From CAZUQP01 sp964622455 (lineage in GTDB: Bacteria > Pseudomonadota > Gammaproteobacteria > DSM-16500): 64,000 nt of DNA. The stretch spans positions 1 through 64,000 of the forward strand of contig CAZUQP010000030.1 in assembly GCA_964622455.1 (NCBI GenBank), written 5' to 3'. Below the pieces are notes generated by a model. The model saw nothing but the letters and a program-made list of their open reading frames with translations. It was not told the DNA's origin and did no database searches. Below, piece by piece: positions 17,305 to 25,720 of the stretch (position 1 is its first letter; each line of letters opens with the position of its first letter). The position numbers and the translations under genes were made by a program.

Positions 17305-18192
17305 ATGCCAATGAATAAAACACTTTTTCTCTTGGGTTATGCTTCAGATATTGCAGGGGCCGGGCGGGGAAGTGCAAAAGGCCCTATTTTATTGAAACAA
17401 TCACCTTATCTTTCGGAATTAAGTGAACAGGGATTAACCTTGCATTGGCAGACCCTCGTAAAATCGCCTTATCATGAAAAATTAGTGCTTCCGGAAGTTG
17501 TCAAGTTATGCGGCCAACTTGCAACTGAGGTTGCTCGTGAAGTCCGCGAAAAACATTTTTTTACCGTTTTAGGTGGAGACCATACGTCAGCCATTGGTAC
17601 TTGGAGCGGGGCAGCCATGGTCAAAAAAGAAGAGGGGCCCATCGGATTGATATGGATTGATGCGCATATGGATAGCCATACGCCCGAAACATCTTTATCA
17701 GGCAATATTCACGGCATGCCGCTTGCCTGTTTGCTAGGGCATGGCGATACTAGCTTGACTTATTTGACGGGTGATGCGCCTAAATTATATCCGGAACATG
17801 TGTGTTTAGTTGGCGTGCGCAGTTATGAAGAACATGAAGCCGATTTATTAAATCAATTAAATATTCGCATTTTTTATATGGATGAGGTGAAGCAACGTGG
17901 ATTGACTGCAGTTTTTCAAGATGCTTTGCAAATTGCAACAACAGGTACATGCGGTTATGGTCTCAGTGTTGATGTTGATAGTATAGATCCATCGGATGCA
18001 CCAGGTACCAGCGTTGCTGAAGCAGACGGGCTTTCTGCAGAGGAATTATGTCAATCATTAACACTGTTTGCTGATGATCCGCGTTTACTGGGTTTTGAAA
18101 TTGCTGAATTTGATCCATCACGTGATATTCATCATCAAACAGAAAAAGTAATCACACATTTAATCAGCGCGATTACACTGGGAAAATTTTAA
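17305..18192 (+). CDS. Arginase (ureohydrolase family)
   Basis: A binuclear Mn hydrolase converting arginine to ornithine and urea. The 295-residue product has the metal motifs LGGDHTSAIG, IDAHMDSHTP and SVDVDSIDPSDAPG in order, plus GNIHGMPLACLLGHG between them, as in arginases rather than agmatinases. It begins with LLGYASDIAGAGRGSAKGP, the arginase N-terminal glycine-rich loop. The L,D-transpeptidase gene starts one base after its stop. No urease genes are in the window, so the likely benefit is arginine catabolism or competition for host arginine (inference). Confidence 0.88.
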   Translation: MPMNKTLFLLGYASDIAGAGRGSAKGPILLKQSPYLSELSEQGLTLHWQTLVKSPYHEKLVLPEVVKLCGQLATEVAREVREKHFFTVLGGDHTSAIGTWSGAAMVKKEEGPIGLIWIDAHMDSHTPETSLSGNIHGMPLACLLGHGDTSLTYLTGDAPKLYPEHVCLVGVRSYEEHEADLLNQLNIRIFYMDEVKQRGLTAVFQDALQIATTGTCGYGLSVDVDSIDPSDAPGTSVAEADGLSAEELCQSLTLFADDPRLLGFEIAEFDPSRDIHHQTEKVITHLISAITLGKF

Positions 18193-18193
18193 T

Positions 18194-18670
18194 ATGATAT
18201 TTTTAAAAATAGACCTTAGCGCTCAAACATTAGGCGTGTTTAAAAACGATAACTTAGTCAAACGCTATTTTGTTTCTACTGGAAAAAATGGTGCTGGGGA
18301 ATTAATGGATAGCGGCAAGACTCCGCGGGGTTTGCATATCATTCGTGCTAAAATTGGTGCTCGTTGTCCTGTTAATACGGTATTTGTTAGTCGTCGTCCA
18401 AGTGGTGAAATTTTTTCTGAAAAATTGCGCGCAGCTTACCCTGACCGTGATTGGATTTTAACGAGAATTCTTTGGTTAAGCGGACTAGAGATAGGAAAAA
18501 ATCGCTTAGGAAAAGTGGATACGATGCGTAGATATATTTATATTCATGGGTCGCCGGATGATGTTCTTATGGGTTCACCAGGCTCTAAAGGATGCATCCG
18601 TATGCGAAATCAAGACATTATTGAATTATTTGATACCACCCCTATCAGAACGGAGATTCTTTTAGAATAA
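18194..18670 (+). CDS. L,D-transpeptidase (YkuD) catalytic domain protein
   Basis: A 158-residue protein made almost wholly of a YkuD domain. The N terminus reads FLKIDLSAQTLGVFKNDNLV. It has the substrate loop DSGKTPRG and the catalytic signature YIHGSPDDVLMG with SKGCIRMRN (His, Gly, Ser and nucleophilic Cys). Such enzymes form 3-3 peptidoglycan crosslinks or attach proteins to peptidoglycan. Unusually there is no signal peptide, and one base separates it from the arginase stop, leaving no room for an upstream in-frame leader. Either export is non-classical or it acts on a cytoplasmic substrate. Confidence 0.88.
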   Translation: MIFLKIDLSAQTLGVFKNDNLVKRYFVSTGKNGAGELMDSGKTPRGLHIIRAKIGARCPVNTVFVSRRPSGEIFSEKLRAAYPDRDWILTRILWLSGLEIGKNRLGKVDTMRRYIYIHGSPDDVLMGSPGSKGCIRMRNQDIIELFDTTPIRTEILLE

Positions 18671-18778
18671 CTGCTTGAATTATATCAAACATTTGTGATT
18701 TTTTTTAAAAGAGAGCCGTCATTTTTTATGGAATTTTTGTGTTATGCTGAAACTAAGAGAAAAACGGGTCTATCTATC

Positions 18779-19372
18779 ATGATGACTGATAAAATTCATG
18801 AAGTTCTGGACTTTTGGTTTGGTGATCTAGGTCACGCAGATTTGCCCGCGAGTGACCGCACTAACTTGTGGTTTGGCGAAGATGAAAAATTAAAACGAAG
18901 TTTACTCGAAAAATATAAAGCAGAATACGAAGCAGCCATTCAAGGTAGTTTAAATGGTTGGGCCGAGTCGCCGCGGGGGCGATTGGCATTGATTATTTTG
19001 CTCGATCAATTTTCACGAAGTTTATATCGTGATTCACCTGATGCTTTTTCACATGATCTTGAAGCGCAAAAACTTTGTTTACAAGGGTTGAAAAAGAATA
19101 TGGATCAGTCGTTGACTTTAATCGAAAGAGTTTTCTTTTATATGCCTTTGGTTCACGCAGAAGATACAGAGCGGCAAGAGCAATCGATTCGATTATTTCA
19201 AAATTTAGTTTCATTATCCATGATTGAAACAACACAAGTGTATCAACTTTTTCTCGCGTATGCTTATGCGCATTTTCGAGTGATAAAAGAATTTGGGCGT
19301 TTTCCGCAGCGAAATACAGTCTTGGGACGTAAATCAACAGAAGCAGAAATTGCTTTTTTGAAGACGGCTTAA
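18779..19372 (+). CDS. DUF924 family protein
   Basis: A helical protein of about 197 residues matching the DUF924 family: VLDFWFGDL at the start, TNLWFGEDEKLKRSL, SPRGRLALIILLDQFSRSLYR and LVHAEDTERQEQSI, in family order. The frame continues upstream to 18695, but homology begins at ATG 18779 (or 18782). The fold resembles tetratricopeptide-like helical proteins; biochemical role unknown. It is upstream of, and probably co-transcribed with, the CNB-CPBP gene 24 bases later. Confidence 0.88.
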   Translation: MMTDKIHEVLDFWFGDLGHADLPASDRTNLWFGEDEKLKRSLLEKYKAEYEAAIQGSLNGWAESPRGRLALIILLDQFSRSLYRDSPDAFSHDLEAQKLCLQGLKKNMDQSLTLIERVFFYMPLVHAEDTERQEQSIRLFQNLVSLSMIETTQVYQLFLAYAYAHFRVIKEFGRFPQRNTVLGRKSTEAEIAFLKTA

Positions 19373-19396
19373 TGAAAACTCATGAGGTAAGATAAG

Positions 19397-20596
19397 ATGG
19401 ATGTTTCACATGAAGAAAAAATACGTTATTTAAAATCGTGTTATCTATTTACTGGTCTTTCGGCAAAACAACTCGAGCGTTTGGCAAGTAAGATTCAAGA
19501 AATTTCGGCGGATCTAGGAGATACTATTATTCAGGAAAATGATCCGCCAGGTAATATTTTTATTATTAAAGAAGGTCTTGTTGAAATACGTAAATTTGAT
19601 AAAGAAACTAATACCTCATATCGATTAGGTTTTCTGGGAAAAGGAGAAGTGGTTGGCGACATGGCATTTTTTGATGAAACTTTGCGTTCTGCCTCTGTTA
19701 TTGCAGCTGAACCCACTCGATTATTTGTTTTATCGGGTTCTGATATCGAACAAGAAAAAAAGTCTCTCCTGGGGAAAATTTTCCAAGAAACACCCATGGG
19801 CTTAATTATTGCTAAAAATGCCGCAAAAAACATGAGTCGGCGAATACGTATTGCCAATAATACTGTGATTGAGGGATTAAAAAAAGAATTGTCCCAAATG
19901 CAAACCCGCCAAGCCATGAGCGTGCTCATCGTTACAACATTGGTATTATTTTCTTTGTATGTATTTGTAGTGCAGGCGATGAGTCATTTGCAATCTTTTG
20001 TTTTTTCCACCACATTTTTAAGTGTGCCTCTTTTGATTTTTTTTATGATTCCGATTGCCTATGTCATTAAAAAAAGTGATTACCCTTTATCCATGTATGG
20101 ATTAAGCTTGGTAAATTGGCGGCAAGAAGCAGCGGAAGCTATTAAATTAACCATCCCGTTGCTTTTAATTATTTTATTTTATAAATGGATGCTGCTGCAC
20201 TATGTACCGAATTTTATGGGCCGCCCTTTATTTGATTGGAATGCTGATATTAATGAGATCGGTAACTATAACGAGGCACCTCTCAGGATGAAAATATTAC
20301 CGATAGCACTTTATGCAGTTTTTATTCCTGTACAGGAATTTTTAGTCAGAGGGGTATTGCAAAGTTCTTTTCAACGAATGTTGCTTGGGCAATACCGCTT
20401 GTTTTGGGCTATTATATTGGCGAATCTTATTTATAGCGCGTCTCATGTCTATATTTCTATTACATTAGGTTTTATGGTATTTTTACCCGGGTTATTTTGG
20501 GGATGGTTATATTCACGGCAAAAAACCATTGTGGGTGTTTCCGTCTCACATTTTATCACTGGATTATGGGCGTTTTATATTGTTGGTATTTCCTAA
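19397..20596 (+). CDS. Cyclic-nucleotide-binding domain fused to CPBP-type membrane protease
   Basis: A 399-residue two-part protein. Residues about 10-130 form a CRP-type cNMP-binding domain (LFTGLSAKQLERLA, GNIFIIKEGLVEIRK, GEVVGDMAFFDE, RSASVIAAEP), but no DNA-binding helix follows. A short linker leads to about six to eight membrane segments from residue 170. The C terminus carries the three CPBP/CAAX-protease motifs in order: PVQEFLVRG (QExxxR at 313-318, with Gln instead of the first Glu), YSASH (His350) and SHFITG (His385). It is probably a membrane endopeptidase, or a degenerate homologue, controlled by a nucleotide ligand. Confidence 0.85.
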   Translation: MDVSHEEKIRYLKSCYLFTGLSAKQLERLASKIQEISADLGDTIIQENDPPGNIFIIKEGLVEIRKFDKETNTSYRLGFLGKGEVVGDMAFFDETLRSASVIAAEPTRLFVLSGSDIEQEKKSLLGKIFQETPMGLIIAKNAAKNMSRRIRIANNTVIEGLKKELSQMQTRQAMSVLIVTTLVLFSLYVFVVQAMSHLQSFVFSTTFLSVPLLIFFMIPIAYVIKKSDYPLSMYGLSLVNWRQEAAEAIKLTIPLLLIILFYKWMLLHYVPNFMGRPLFDWNADINEIGNYNEAPLRMKILPIALYAVFIPVQEFLVRGVLQSSFQRMLLGQYRLFWAIILANLIYSASHVYISITLGFMVFLPGLFWGWLYSRQKTIVGVSVSHFITGLWAFYIVGIS

Positions 20597-20617
20597 CAAG
20601 GCTGGATTAACAATTTT

Positions 20618-21247
20618 TTAAGTTGATTTCTTATTTTTCCAGCCCGTTTGCAGGGTGGCTTTGTAAATAATAAAAGTCGAGATGATGAGCAGCAGATGAT
20701 AAACATCATTATCATATCGATAAAAGGGGGAGATCTCGTGTCCTAATAAATGATTTTCGATCTGTCTTGCTAACATCCAAGCAACATTTGAAATAACAGT
20801 CATCAAGAAACCCACTCTTAGTAAAGATGTCGAGTAATAAGCCGCGATTAAATAAACTAACATAATTGACAATGCAATATAAGCATATAAGAAATTGCCT
20901 TCTTCGGTATTAATGATGAATAAATATGAAAATAAAAGCGATAAAAACAAACAAATGACGCGGGCAGTATCCGGCATATCGAGTGCTTGAATGACAACAT
21001 AGTTTAATAAAACAGCCAGCAGGCTGATGGCGATCCAGGCAAAGGGTATGTCTAAATGAGAAGTGCTATAGTGCACATAGACTCCCAGTATCTTCAGAAT
21101 GAATAGTACGAAAAAAGCCAGCACGACCAATAAAGGAAAATGAGCGTCCTTTTTTAAAAAATGAAATAATGCACCAGTAAAGTAAATGAATAAGGCAAAG
21201 GCGTGAAGTCCGTTGGTAATCGCATTAGTCGTTATTGCATTGGGCAT
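20618..21247 (-). CDS. Orphan multi-pass membrane protein
   Basis: A 209-residue protein with about seven hydrophobic segments separated by very short loops. Its C-terminal loop is polar (HLLGHEISPFYRYDNDVYH), followed by a last helix and the basic tail WKNKKST. The histidine and acidic residues in that loop could be a ligand or metal site, but I recognise no family with confidence. It is convergent with the CNB-CPBP gene and stands alone. The long upstream region (21248-21489) is shared with the divergent histone-like gene. Confidence 0.7.
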   Translation of the reverse strand: MPNAITTNAITNGLHAFALFIYFTGALFHFLKKDAHFPLLVVLAFFVLFILKILGVYVHYSTSHLDIPFAWIAISLLAVLLNYVVIQALDMPDTARVICLFLSLLFSYLFIINTEEGNFLYAYIALSIMLVYLIAAYYSTSLLRVGFLMTVISNVAWMLARQIENHLLGHEISPFYRYDNDVYHLLLIISTFIIYKATLQTGWKNKKST

Positions 21248-21353
21248 AACATGCTCTCAATACATGCAGATGGCTTTGAGCATCGCATTGTCATGATGGA
21301 TTGTCAATATAGGCTGTGACTGCTTAGTAGAGATTGCAAGGAGAAAATAGATT

Positions 21354-21365
21354 AGTAGTACTACT
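21354..21365. promoter_or_regulatory. 12-bp palindrome in a divergent intergenic region
   Basis: AGTAGTACTACT is a perfect dyad lying in the 240-base divergent region between the membrane protein gene (-) and the histone-like gene (+). It is 60 bases upstream of the -35 box proposed for the latter. It could be a regulator-binding site, but a short palindrome in AT-rich DNA may be chance. Confidence 0.25.
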
Positions 21366-21425
21366 TAGTTTATTACGAAGAATTACCATCCAAAATAAGA
21401 AAAAAAGTTTTTAATCAAAATGTTA

Positions 21426-21455
21426 TTACAAATTTATTTTTTTATTTGCTATACT
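21426..21455 (+). promoter_or_regulatory. Sigma-70 promoter for the histone-like gene
   Basis: TTACAA at 21426-21431 and TATACT at 21450-21455 are separated by 18 bases, and the region is very AT-rich. Transcription would begin about 25-30 bases before the ATG at 21490. Confidence 0.6.
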
Positions 21456-21489
21456 TAGCTTGTGTTCAATCATTTTAAGGGGAATTGTC

Positions 21490-21642
21490 ATGCCACGCCG
21501 TAAAAAGAAAAAATCGAGTGTCAAGGCAAAGAAAAAAGGAACTAAGCGACGAGCAACAAAAAGACGATCAGGAGCAAAGAAAACATCAGCTCCAAAAAGA
21601 AAATCGAGTCGAAGAAAGAAAAGAAAGGCTTCAAAGAAATAA
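21490..21642 (+). CDS. Small histone-H1-like basic protein
   Basis: A 50-residue protein in which 29 residues are Lys or Arg and nearly all others are Ser, Ala, Thr, Gly or Pro. It begins MPRRKKKKSSVKAKKKG. This composition matches bacterial H1-like C-terminal tails, such as Hc1/Hq1 of chlamydiae and Coxiella, which coat and condense DNA. The ATG at 21490 follows AAGGGG, and the gene has its own promoter and terminator, so it is a free-standing gene and not the tail of a larger one. No globular domain is present. DNA or RNA compaction is inferred from composition only. Confidence 0.8.
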   Translation: MPRRKKKKSSVKAKKKGTKRRATKRRSGAKKTSAPKRKSSRRKKRKASKK

Positions 21643-21655
21643 GAAAGACAGGCAT

Positions 21656-21694
21656 GGATTAACAATGTTGCATTAGCTTCATTGTTAACCTTTT
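21656..21694 (+). terminator. Terminator after the histone-like gene
   Basis: TTAACAATG (21659-21667) pairs with CATTGTTAA (21680-21688), flanked by GG and CC, and CCTTTTC follows. It starts 14 bases after the stop codon. Confidence 0.7.
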
Positions 21695-21710
21695 CAAAGG
21701 AAGGAAAGCC

Positions 21711-21824
21711 ATGCTGTTCTTAGAGAGAGCACCGGTTCTGGGAGCGCTCTGTTGGCTGTGGCAACTCAGCGAGTTAATTCTTGTGTTGCCACGCCATTTT
21801 CGTTTTTCCATCCTATCATTATGA
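21711..21824 (+). CDS. Possible 37-aa hydrophobic small protein
   Basis: An ATG at 21711 is preceded by AAGGAAGG at the right distance, in an otherwise unexplained gap. The frame gives a 37-residue peptide with a Leu/Trp-rich core (VLGALCWLWQL, ELILVL) and a basic end (PRHFRFS), compatible with a single membrane segment. It lies after the terminator of the histone-like gene and ends 5 bases before convergent pilT. An 8-bp inverted repeat (GTGGCAAC 21758-21765, GTTGCCAC 21785-21792) lies inside it. No promoter is obvious, so this is tentative. Confidence 0.3.
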   Translation: MLFLERAPVLGALCWLWQLSELILVLPRHFRFSILSL

Positions 21825-21828
21825 TGAA

Positions 21829-22902
21829 CTACTTGTTTATTTTTAAAGAAGCATCATTTGCTTCTTTAAAGACGCCGCGGTTGGCAATTGCTGTATCTGC
21901 GGTGACGGAACTGATTATGCGTTTAGCAACTAATTCACGTAAATATTGCTCTAAAGTGCACATCCCCTTGCTTCCGCTGGTTTGCATCGCGGATTCCATA
22001 TGAGCAGCCATATCTTGACGAATAAAATGCCGGATCGCTGGAGTCATTAACATAATTTCAAATGCAGCTGTTCTTCCGCCCGATATTTTTTTGACAAGCG
22101 TTTGACAAACGACGGCTTGTAACGTTTCAGCTAATAAATTACGTACTCGGTTTTTTTCTTCTGATGGAAAGACGTCTGCAAAACGGCTAATGGCTGTTGG
22201 TGCTGAAGTTGCATGCAGCGTTGCCATGACTAAATGTCCTGTTTCTGCCGCAGTTAATGCTAAACGCATGGTTTCAAGATCGCGTAATTCACTTAAGAGA
22301 ATAACATTGGGATCTTGTCTTAAAGAAGCGCGCAAAGCAGTTGCAAAATCAGGGGTGTCACGTCCTATTTGCAATTGATGAAATACGCTTTTTTTGTTTT
22401 GATAAATAAACTCAATAGGGTCTTCAATGGTAATAATATTACAGGCCATAAAAGTATTAATATAATCAATCATGGCGGCAAGCGTCGTACTTTTGCCAGA
22501 ACCCGTAGGCCCTGTCACTAAAATTAAGCCGTGGGTTAAACCCAATAGTGATTTTAAAATGGCAGGCAATGATAATTCTTCAAACCCTGGAATTTTTTCT
22601 GGAATAACGCGGAATACTGCAGCAATCCCATGCAATTGATGTAATATACTGACTCTGAAATTTCCTATGTTAGGCAGCGATAATGGCATTTCAAAAACGC
22701 GGTTTGTTTCAAAAATACGTTGTTGTTCGGGTGTCATGATGCTGTAAATAAGTTTTTTATTTTCTTCCGCAGGAATAAGCGGGTGCTCTTTGATAGGCGC
22801 CAGCATTCCATCAATTCGCATCAGAGGGGCGGAGTTGGGCAATAGATGCAAATCGGATGCATGTTTGCTTACACTTAAGGCTAAAAGACTGGCTATTTCC
22901 AT
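21829..22902 (-). CDS. pilT: Type IV pilus retraction ATPase PilT
   Basis: A 357-residue hexameric ATPase powering pilus retraction at the inner membrane. The N-terminal PAS-like domain begins SVSKHASDLHL. Walker A is GPTGSGKST (131-139). The Asp box IITIEDPIE, Walker B region NVILLSELRD and His box GHLVMATLHATSA are all present. The AIRHFIRQ motif near the C terminus corresponds to the PilT AIRNLIRE retraction motif, favouring PilT over PilU. No other pilus genes are beside it. Ribosome site AGGAGA is seen upstream on the minus strand. Confidence 0.93.
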   Translation of the reverse strand: MEIASLLALSVSKHASDLHLLPNSAPLMRIDGMLAPIKEHPLIPAEENKKLIYSIMTPEQQRIFETNRVFEMPLSLPNIGNFRVSILHQLHGIAAVFRVIPEKIPGFEELSLPAILKSLLGLTHGLILVTGPTGSGKSTTLAAMIDYINTFMACNIITIEDPIEFIYQNKKSVFHQLQIGRDTPDFATALRASLRQDPNVILLSELRDLETMRLALTAAETGHLVMATLHATSAPTAISRFADVFPSEEKNRVRNLLAETLQAVVCQTLVKKISGGRTAAFEIMLMTPAIRHFIRQDMAAHMESAMQTSGSKGMCTLEQYLRELVAKRIISSVTADTAIANRGVFKEANDASLKINK

Positions 22903-23039
22903 GCGGTTCTCCTGAGACTTTAACAGATTACCATAGTTTTTAGACCCTATCCGCCATTAAATTGTTTTTGAAAAATAAAGTTAATATAAATCAAATGGTC
23001 ACAGCGAAGTAAGGCCCCTCAAAATATGCTAACATAATA

Positions 23040-25718
23040 ATGTCGTCATCAGTAATTCATCAATTCTTAAAAGGACAGACTGAAATGATGGATTTTAGCG
23101 GGTTATTTCAAATAGGTCCTTTACCAGCCGATATGATGACTGGTACTTACAACTACGGCATTGTGACATTATCCTATGTGATTGCTGTACTTGCCTCCTA
23201 TGTTGCTCTTGATCTTGCCGGCCGTTTACGCGCGGAATCCAACAAAAAAGCACAGCTTTATTGGCTAGTGGGCGGCGCTTTTACTATGGGCGCCGGCATT
23301 TGGTCGATGCATTTTATTGGTATGCTCGCCTTTGTGATGCCCATGACTATGGCCTATCAATTATCTTGGACGATTGCATCTCTTTTGGTGGCAATGCTTG
23401 CATCAGGAATTGCCCTATTTATTTTGCGTGCACCGCAGCCCACTAAAACAAATATGGCGATTGGCGGTATTTGCATGGGATTAGCAATTGCCACTATGCA
23501 TTACATGGGCATGGAAGGCATGACATCGCATGTGCAAATTCGTTATCTTCCTGGTTTATTTTTTCTTTCCATTATCATTGCTATTGTGGCTTCTGAAGCA
23601 GCCCTTTGGTTAGCGTTAGAAAGTAATAAAGGGGCATTGAAACGTCAAATACGATTTAAAGTGTTAAGTGCTTTAGTGATGGGTGCTGCTATTTGCGGCA
23701 TGCATTATACAGGAATGGCTGCCGCAGTATTTACCCCGCTTGCCGGGATGCCGCTCATGGAAGGTATTATCCAACCTTATTTACTCGCTTTTTTTATTGC
23801 GGGCGTCACAGGTTTAATTATTACTATCACTCTGTCTGTCTCAACTTATTACCGCCATATTGTGATTGCTGTACAAAATGAAAAAGAATTTTTAAATGCT
23901 ATGTTAAATAATTTAGAAGATGGCATTATTGCTTGTGATGCGGAAGGAAAATTAACGGTATGCAATGCCGTTTTGCAGAATTATTTAGATATCCCTAAAG
24001 GAACGACGGTTGATCATCTATTAGATTATTTTACGTTGTACATGCCTAATCAAGAAAAAAATCTTCCTGAAGAACAATTTCCTCTTTATCGCGCATTAAG
24101 AGGCGAACGTATCCACGCTATGCCGCTGGTGATGATATTAAAACAAGGCTTAATGCGTGATGTGATTATTGATGGGCAGCCCATTATTAATGCCGAAGGC
24201 ATAAAATTAGGTGCTGTGATTGTCATCCATGATGTTACCGAATTAAAACGCACTGAAAAAATCAAAAATGAATTTATTTCAGTTGTGAGCCACGAATTGC
24301 GTACGCCGCTGACTTCCATTCGGGGTTCATTAGGTTTGATTTTAGGCGGTTTGTCGGGGGATTTGCCAGACCGCATGCAAAACTTGCTGCAAATCGCAAA
24401 TAATAATTGTGAACGGTTAGTGCGTTTAATTAATGATATTTTAGATATCGAAAAAATTGAAGCGGGTAAAATGAATTTTTTTCTAAAAACATTAGAAGTG
24501 AATCAACTGGTAAGCGATGCTATTACAGCGACAGAAGCAATTGCTGATAAATCAAAAGTAAAAATACAATTTATTCCGACTCAAAAAGCAAAAATTAAAG
24601 GCGATTATGATCGATTAATGCAAGTGTTAGTAAATTTATTGTCTAACGCGATACGTTACTCACCGCCACACAAAAATATTACTGTAACAGTTAAAAAAAA
24701 TGCGACTCTCACTCGGGTATCGGTTGAAGATGAAGGTGAGGGGATCCCTGAGGAATTTCGTTCTCGAATTTTTCAAAAATTCTCGCAAGCAGATAGTTCA
24801 ACCACGCGCAGCAAAGGCGGAACCGGCCTTGGATTAAGCATTTGTAAAGCGATTATCGATAAACATAAGGGTACAATTGATTTTATTTCAACGGAAAAAG
24901 GAACCTGTTTTTATTTTGAGTTGCCTAACAAAGGGGTGGAGGATGAAAAAACAATCGCGCCTTTAGCAGAAAATTTAGATCAAGCAGATCAAATTAAAGT
25001 ATTAGTGTGCGACAGCAATCCCGACTCTGCCAGTTACCTAAAAGATTTTCTCAAAGAATATAATATTATAGCAGATACTGCTTACACGGCAGAAGAAGCA
25101 TGGAAAATGCTGCATACGAATCGATATGCCGCCATGACATTAGATTTGATCTTATCGGATGAAAGTGGAATTAAGTTTATTCACAAATTACGTCAAGATG
25201 CAAAAACTAAAGAACTTCCTATTGTTGTTATTTCAACAATTGCGGAAGAGGGAAAGAAAACTTTAAATGGCAGCGGATTTCCTATTATTGATTGGATTGA
25301 AAAACCCGTAGATAAAAATCATTTCAAAGCCGTTGTGCAGCGGATGAAATTGCAATTCATAAATCAAATCCCGCAAATTTTGTGCATTGAGGATGATAAA
25401 GATGTCACAACAATTATTCACCTGTTATTACAAAATGAAGCAAGCATTTGGACGGCACCTACTTTGCAAGCTGCTAAAACACTATTAGCCACTCATCCAT
25501 TTGATTTAATTGTGCTTGATTTAATGTTACCGGATGGGGTTGGAACGGATATTTTGCCTTGTGTGAATTGTGAAACCAAACAAGTGATCCCTGTGATTGT
25601 ATTTTCAGCATTTTCATTAGAGAAAAAATATGCGCATTTAGTCAAAGCCGCCCTCTTAAAGTCAAAGGTAACCAACGAACAATTATTTTCAATTATTCAT
25701 TCTGCAATTACTCATTAA
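23040..25718 (+). CDS. MHYT-domain hybrid sensor histidine kinase
   Basis: An 892-residue membrane kinase. Residues about 40-270 form a seven-helix MHYT sensor with three copies of the metal-binding motif: SMHFIGM (His91), TMHYMGM and GMHYTGM. A PAS-like domain follows (about 285-405), then HisKA with SHELRTP (phospho-His418) and a HATPase_c domain ending GTGLGLSICKAI. Two receiver domains come last: one from about 653 (Asp near 702 in TLDLILSD) and one from about 777 (Asp near 825 in VLDLMLPD). MHYT is proposed to sense diatomic gases through copper. No separate output partner adjoins it, so signal must pass to an unlinked protein. Confidence 0.92.
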   Translation: MSSSVIHQFLKGQTEMMDFSGLFQIGPLPADMMTGTYNYGIVTLSYVIAVLASYVALDLAGRLRAESNKKAQLYWLVGGAFTMGAGIWSMHFIGMLAFVMPMTMAYQLSWTIASLLVAMLASGIALFILRAPQPTKTNMAIGGICMGLAIATMHYMGMEGMTSHVQIRYLPGLFFLSIIIAIVASEAALWLALESNKGALKRQIRFKVLSALVMGAAICGMHYTGMAAAVFTPLAGMPLMEGIIQPYLLAFFIAGVTGLIITITLSVSTYYRHIVIAVQNEKEFLNAMLNNLEDGIIACDAEGKLTVCNAVLQNYLDIPKGTTVDHLLDYFTLYMPNQEKNLPEEQFPLYRALRGERIHAMPLVMILKQGLMRDVIIDGQPIINAEGIKLGAVIVIHDVTELKRTEKIKNEFISVVSHELRTPLTSIRGSLGLILGGLSGDLPDRMQNLLQIANNNCERLVRLINDILDIEKIEAGKMNFFLKTLEVNQLVSDAITATEAIADKSKVKIQFIPTQKAKIKGDYDRLMQVLVNLLSNAIRYSPPHKNITVTVKKNATLTRVSVEDEGEGIPEEFRSRIFQKFSQADSSTTRSKGGTGLGLSICKAIIDKHKGTIDFISTEKGTCFYFELPNKGVEDEKTIAPLAENLDQADQIKVLVCDSNPDSASYLKDFLKEYNIIADTAYTAEEAWKMLHTNRYAAMTLDLILSDESGIKFIHKLRQDAKTKELPIVVISTIAEEGKKTLNGSGFPIIDWIEKPVDKNHFKAVVQRMKLQFINQIPQILCIEDDKDVTTIIHLLLQNEASIWTAPTLQAAKTLLATHPFDLIVLDLMLPDGVGTDILPCVNCETKQVIPVIVFSAFSLEKKYAHLVKAALLKSKVTNEQLFSIIHSAITH

Positions 25719-25720
25719 TT

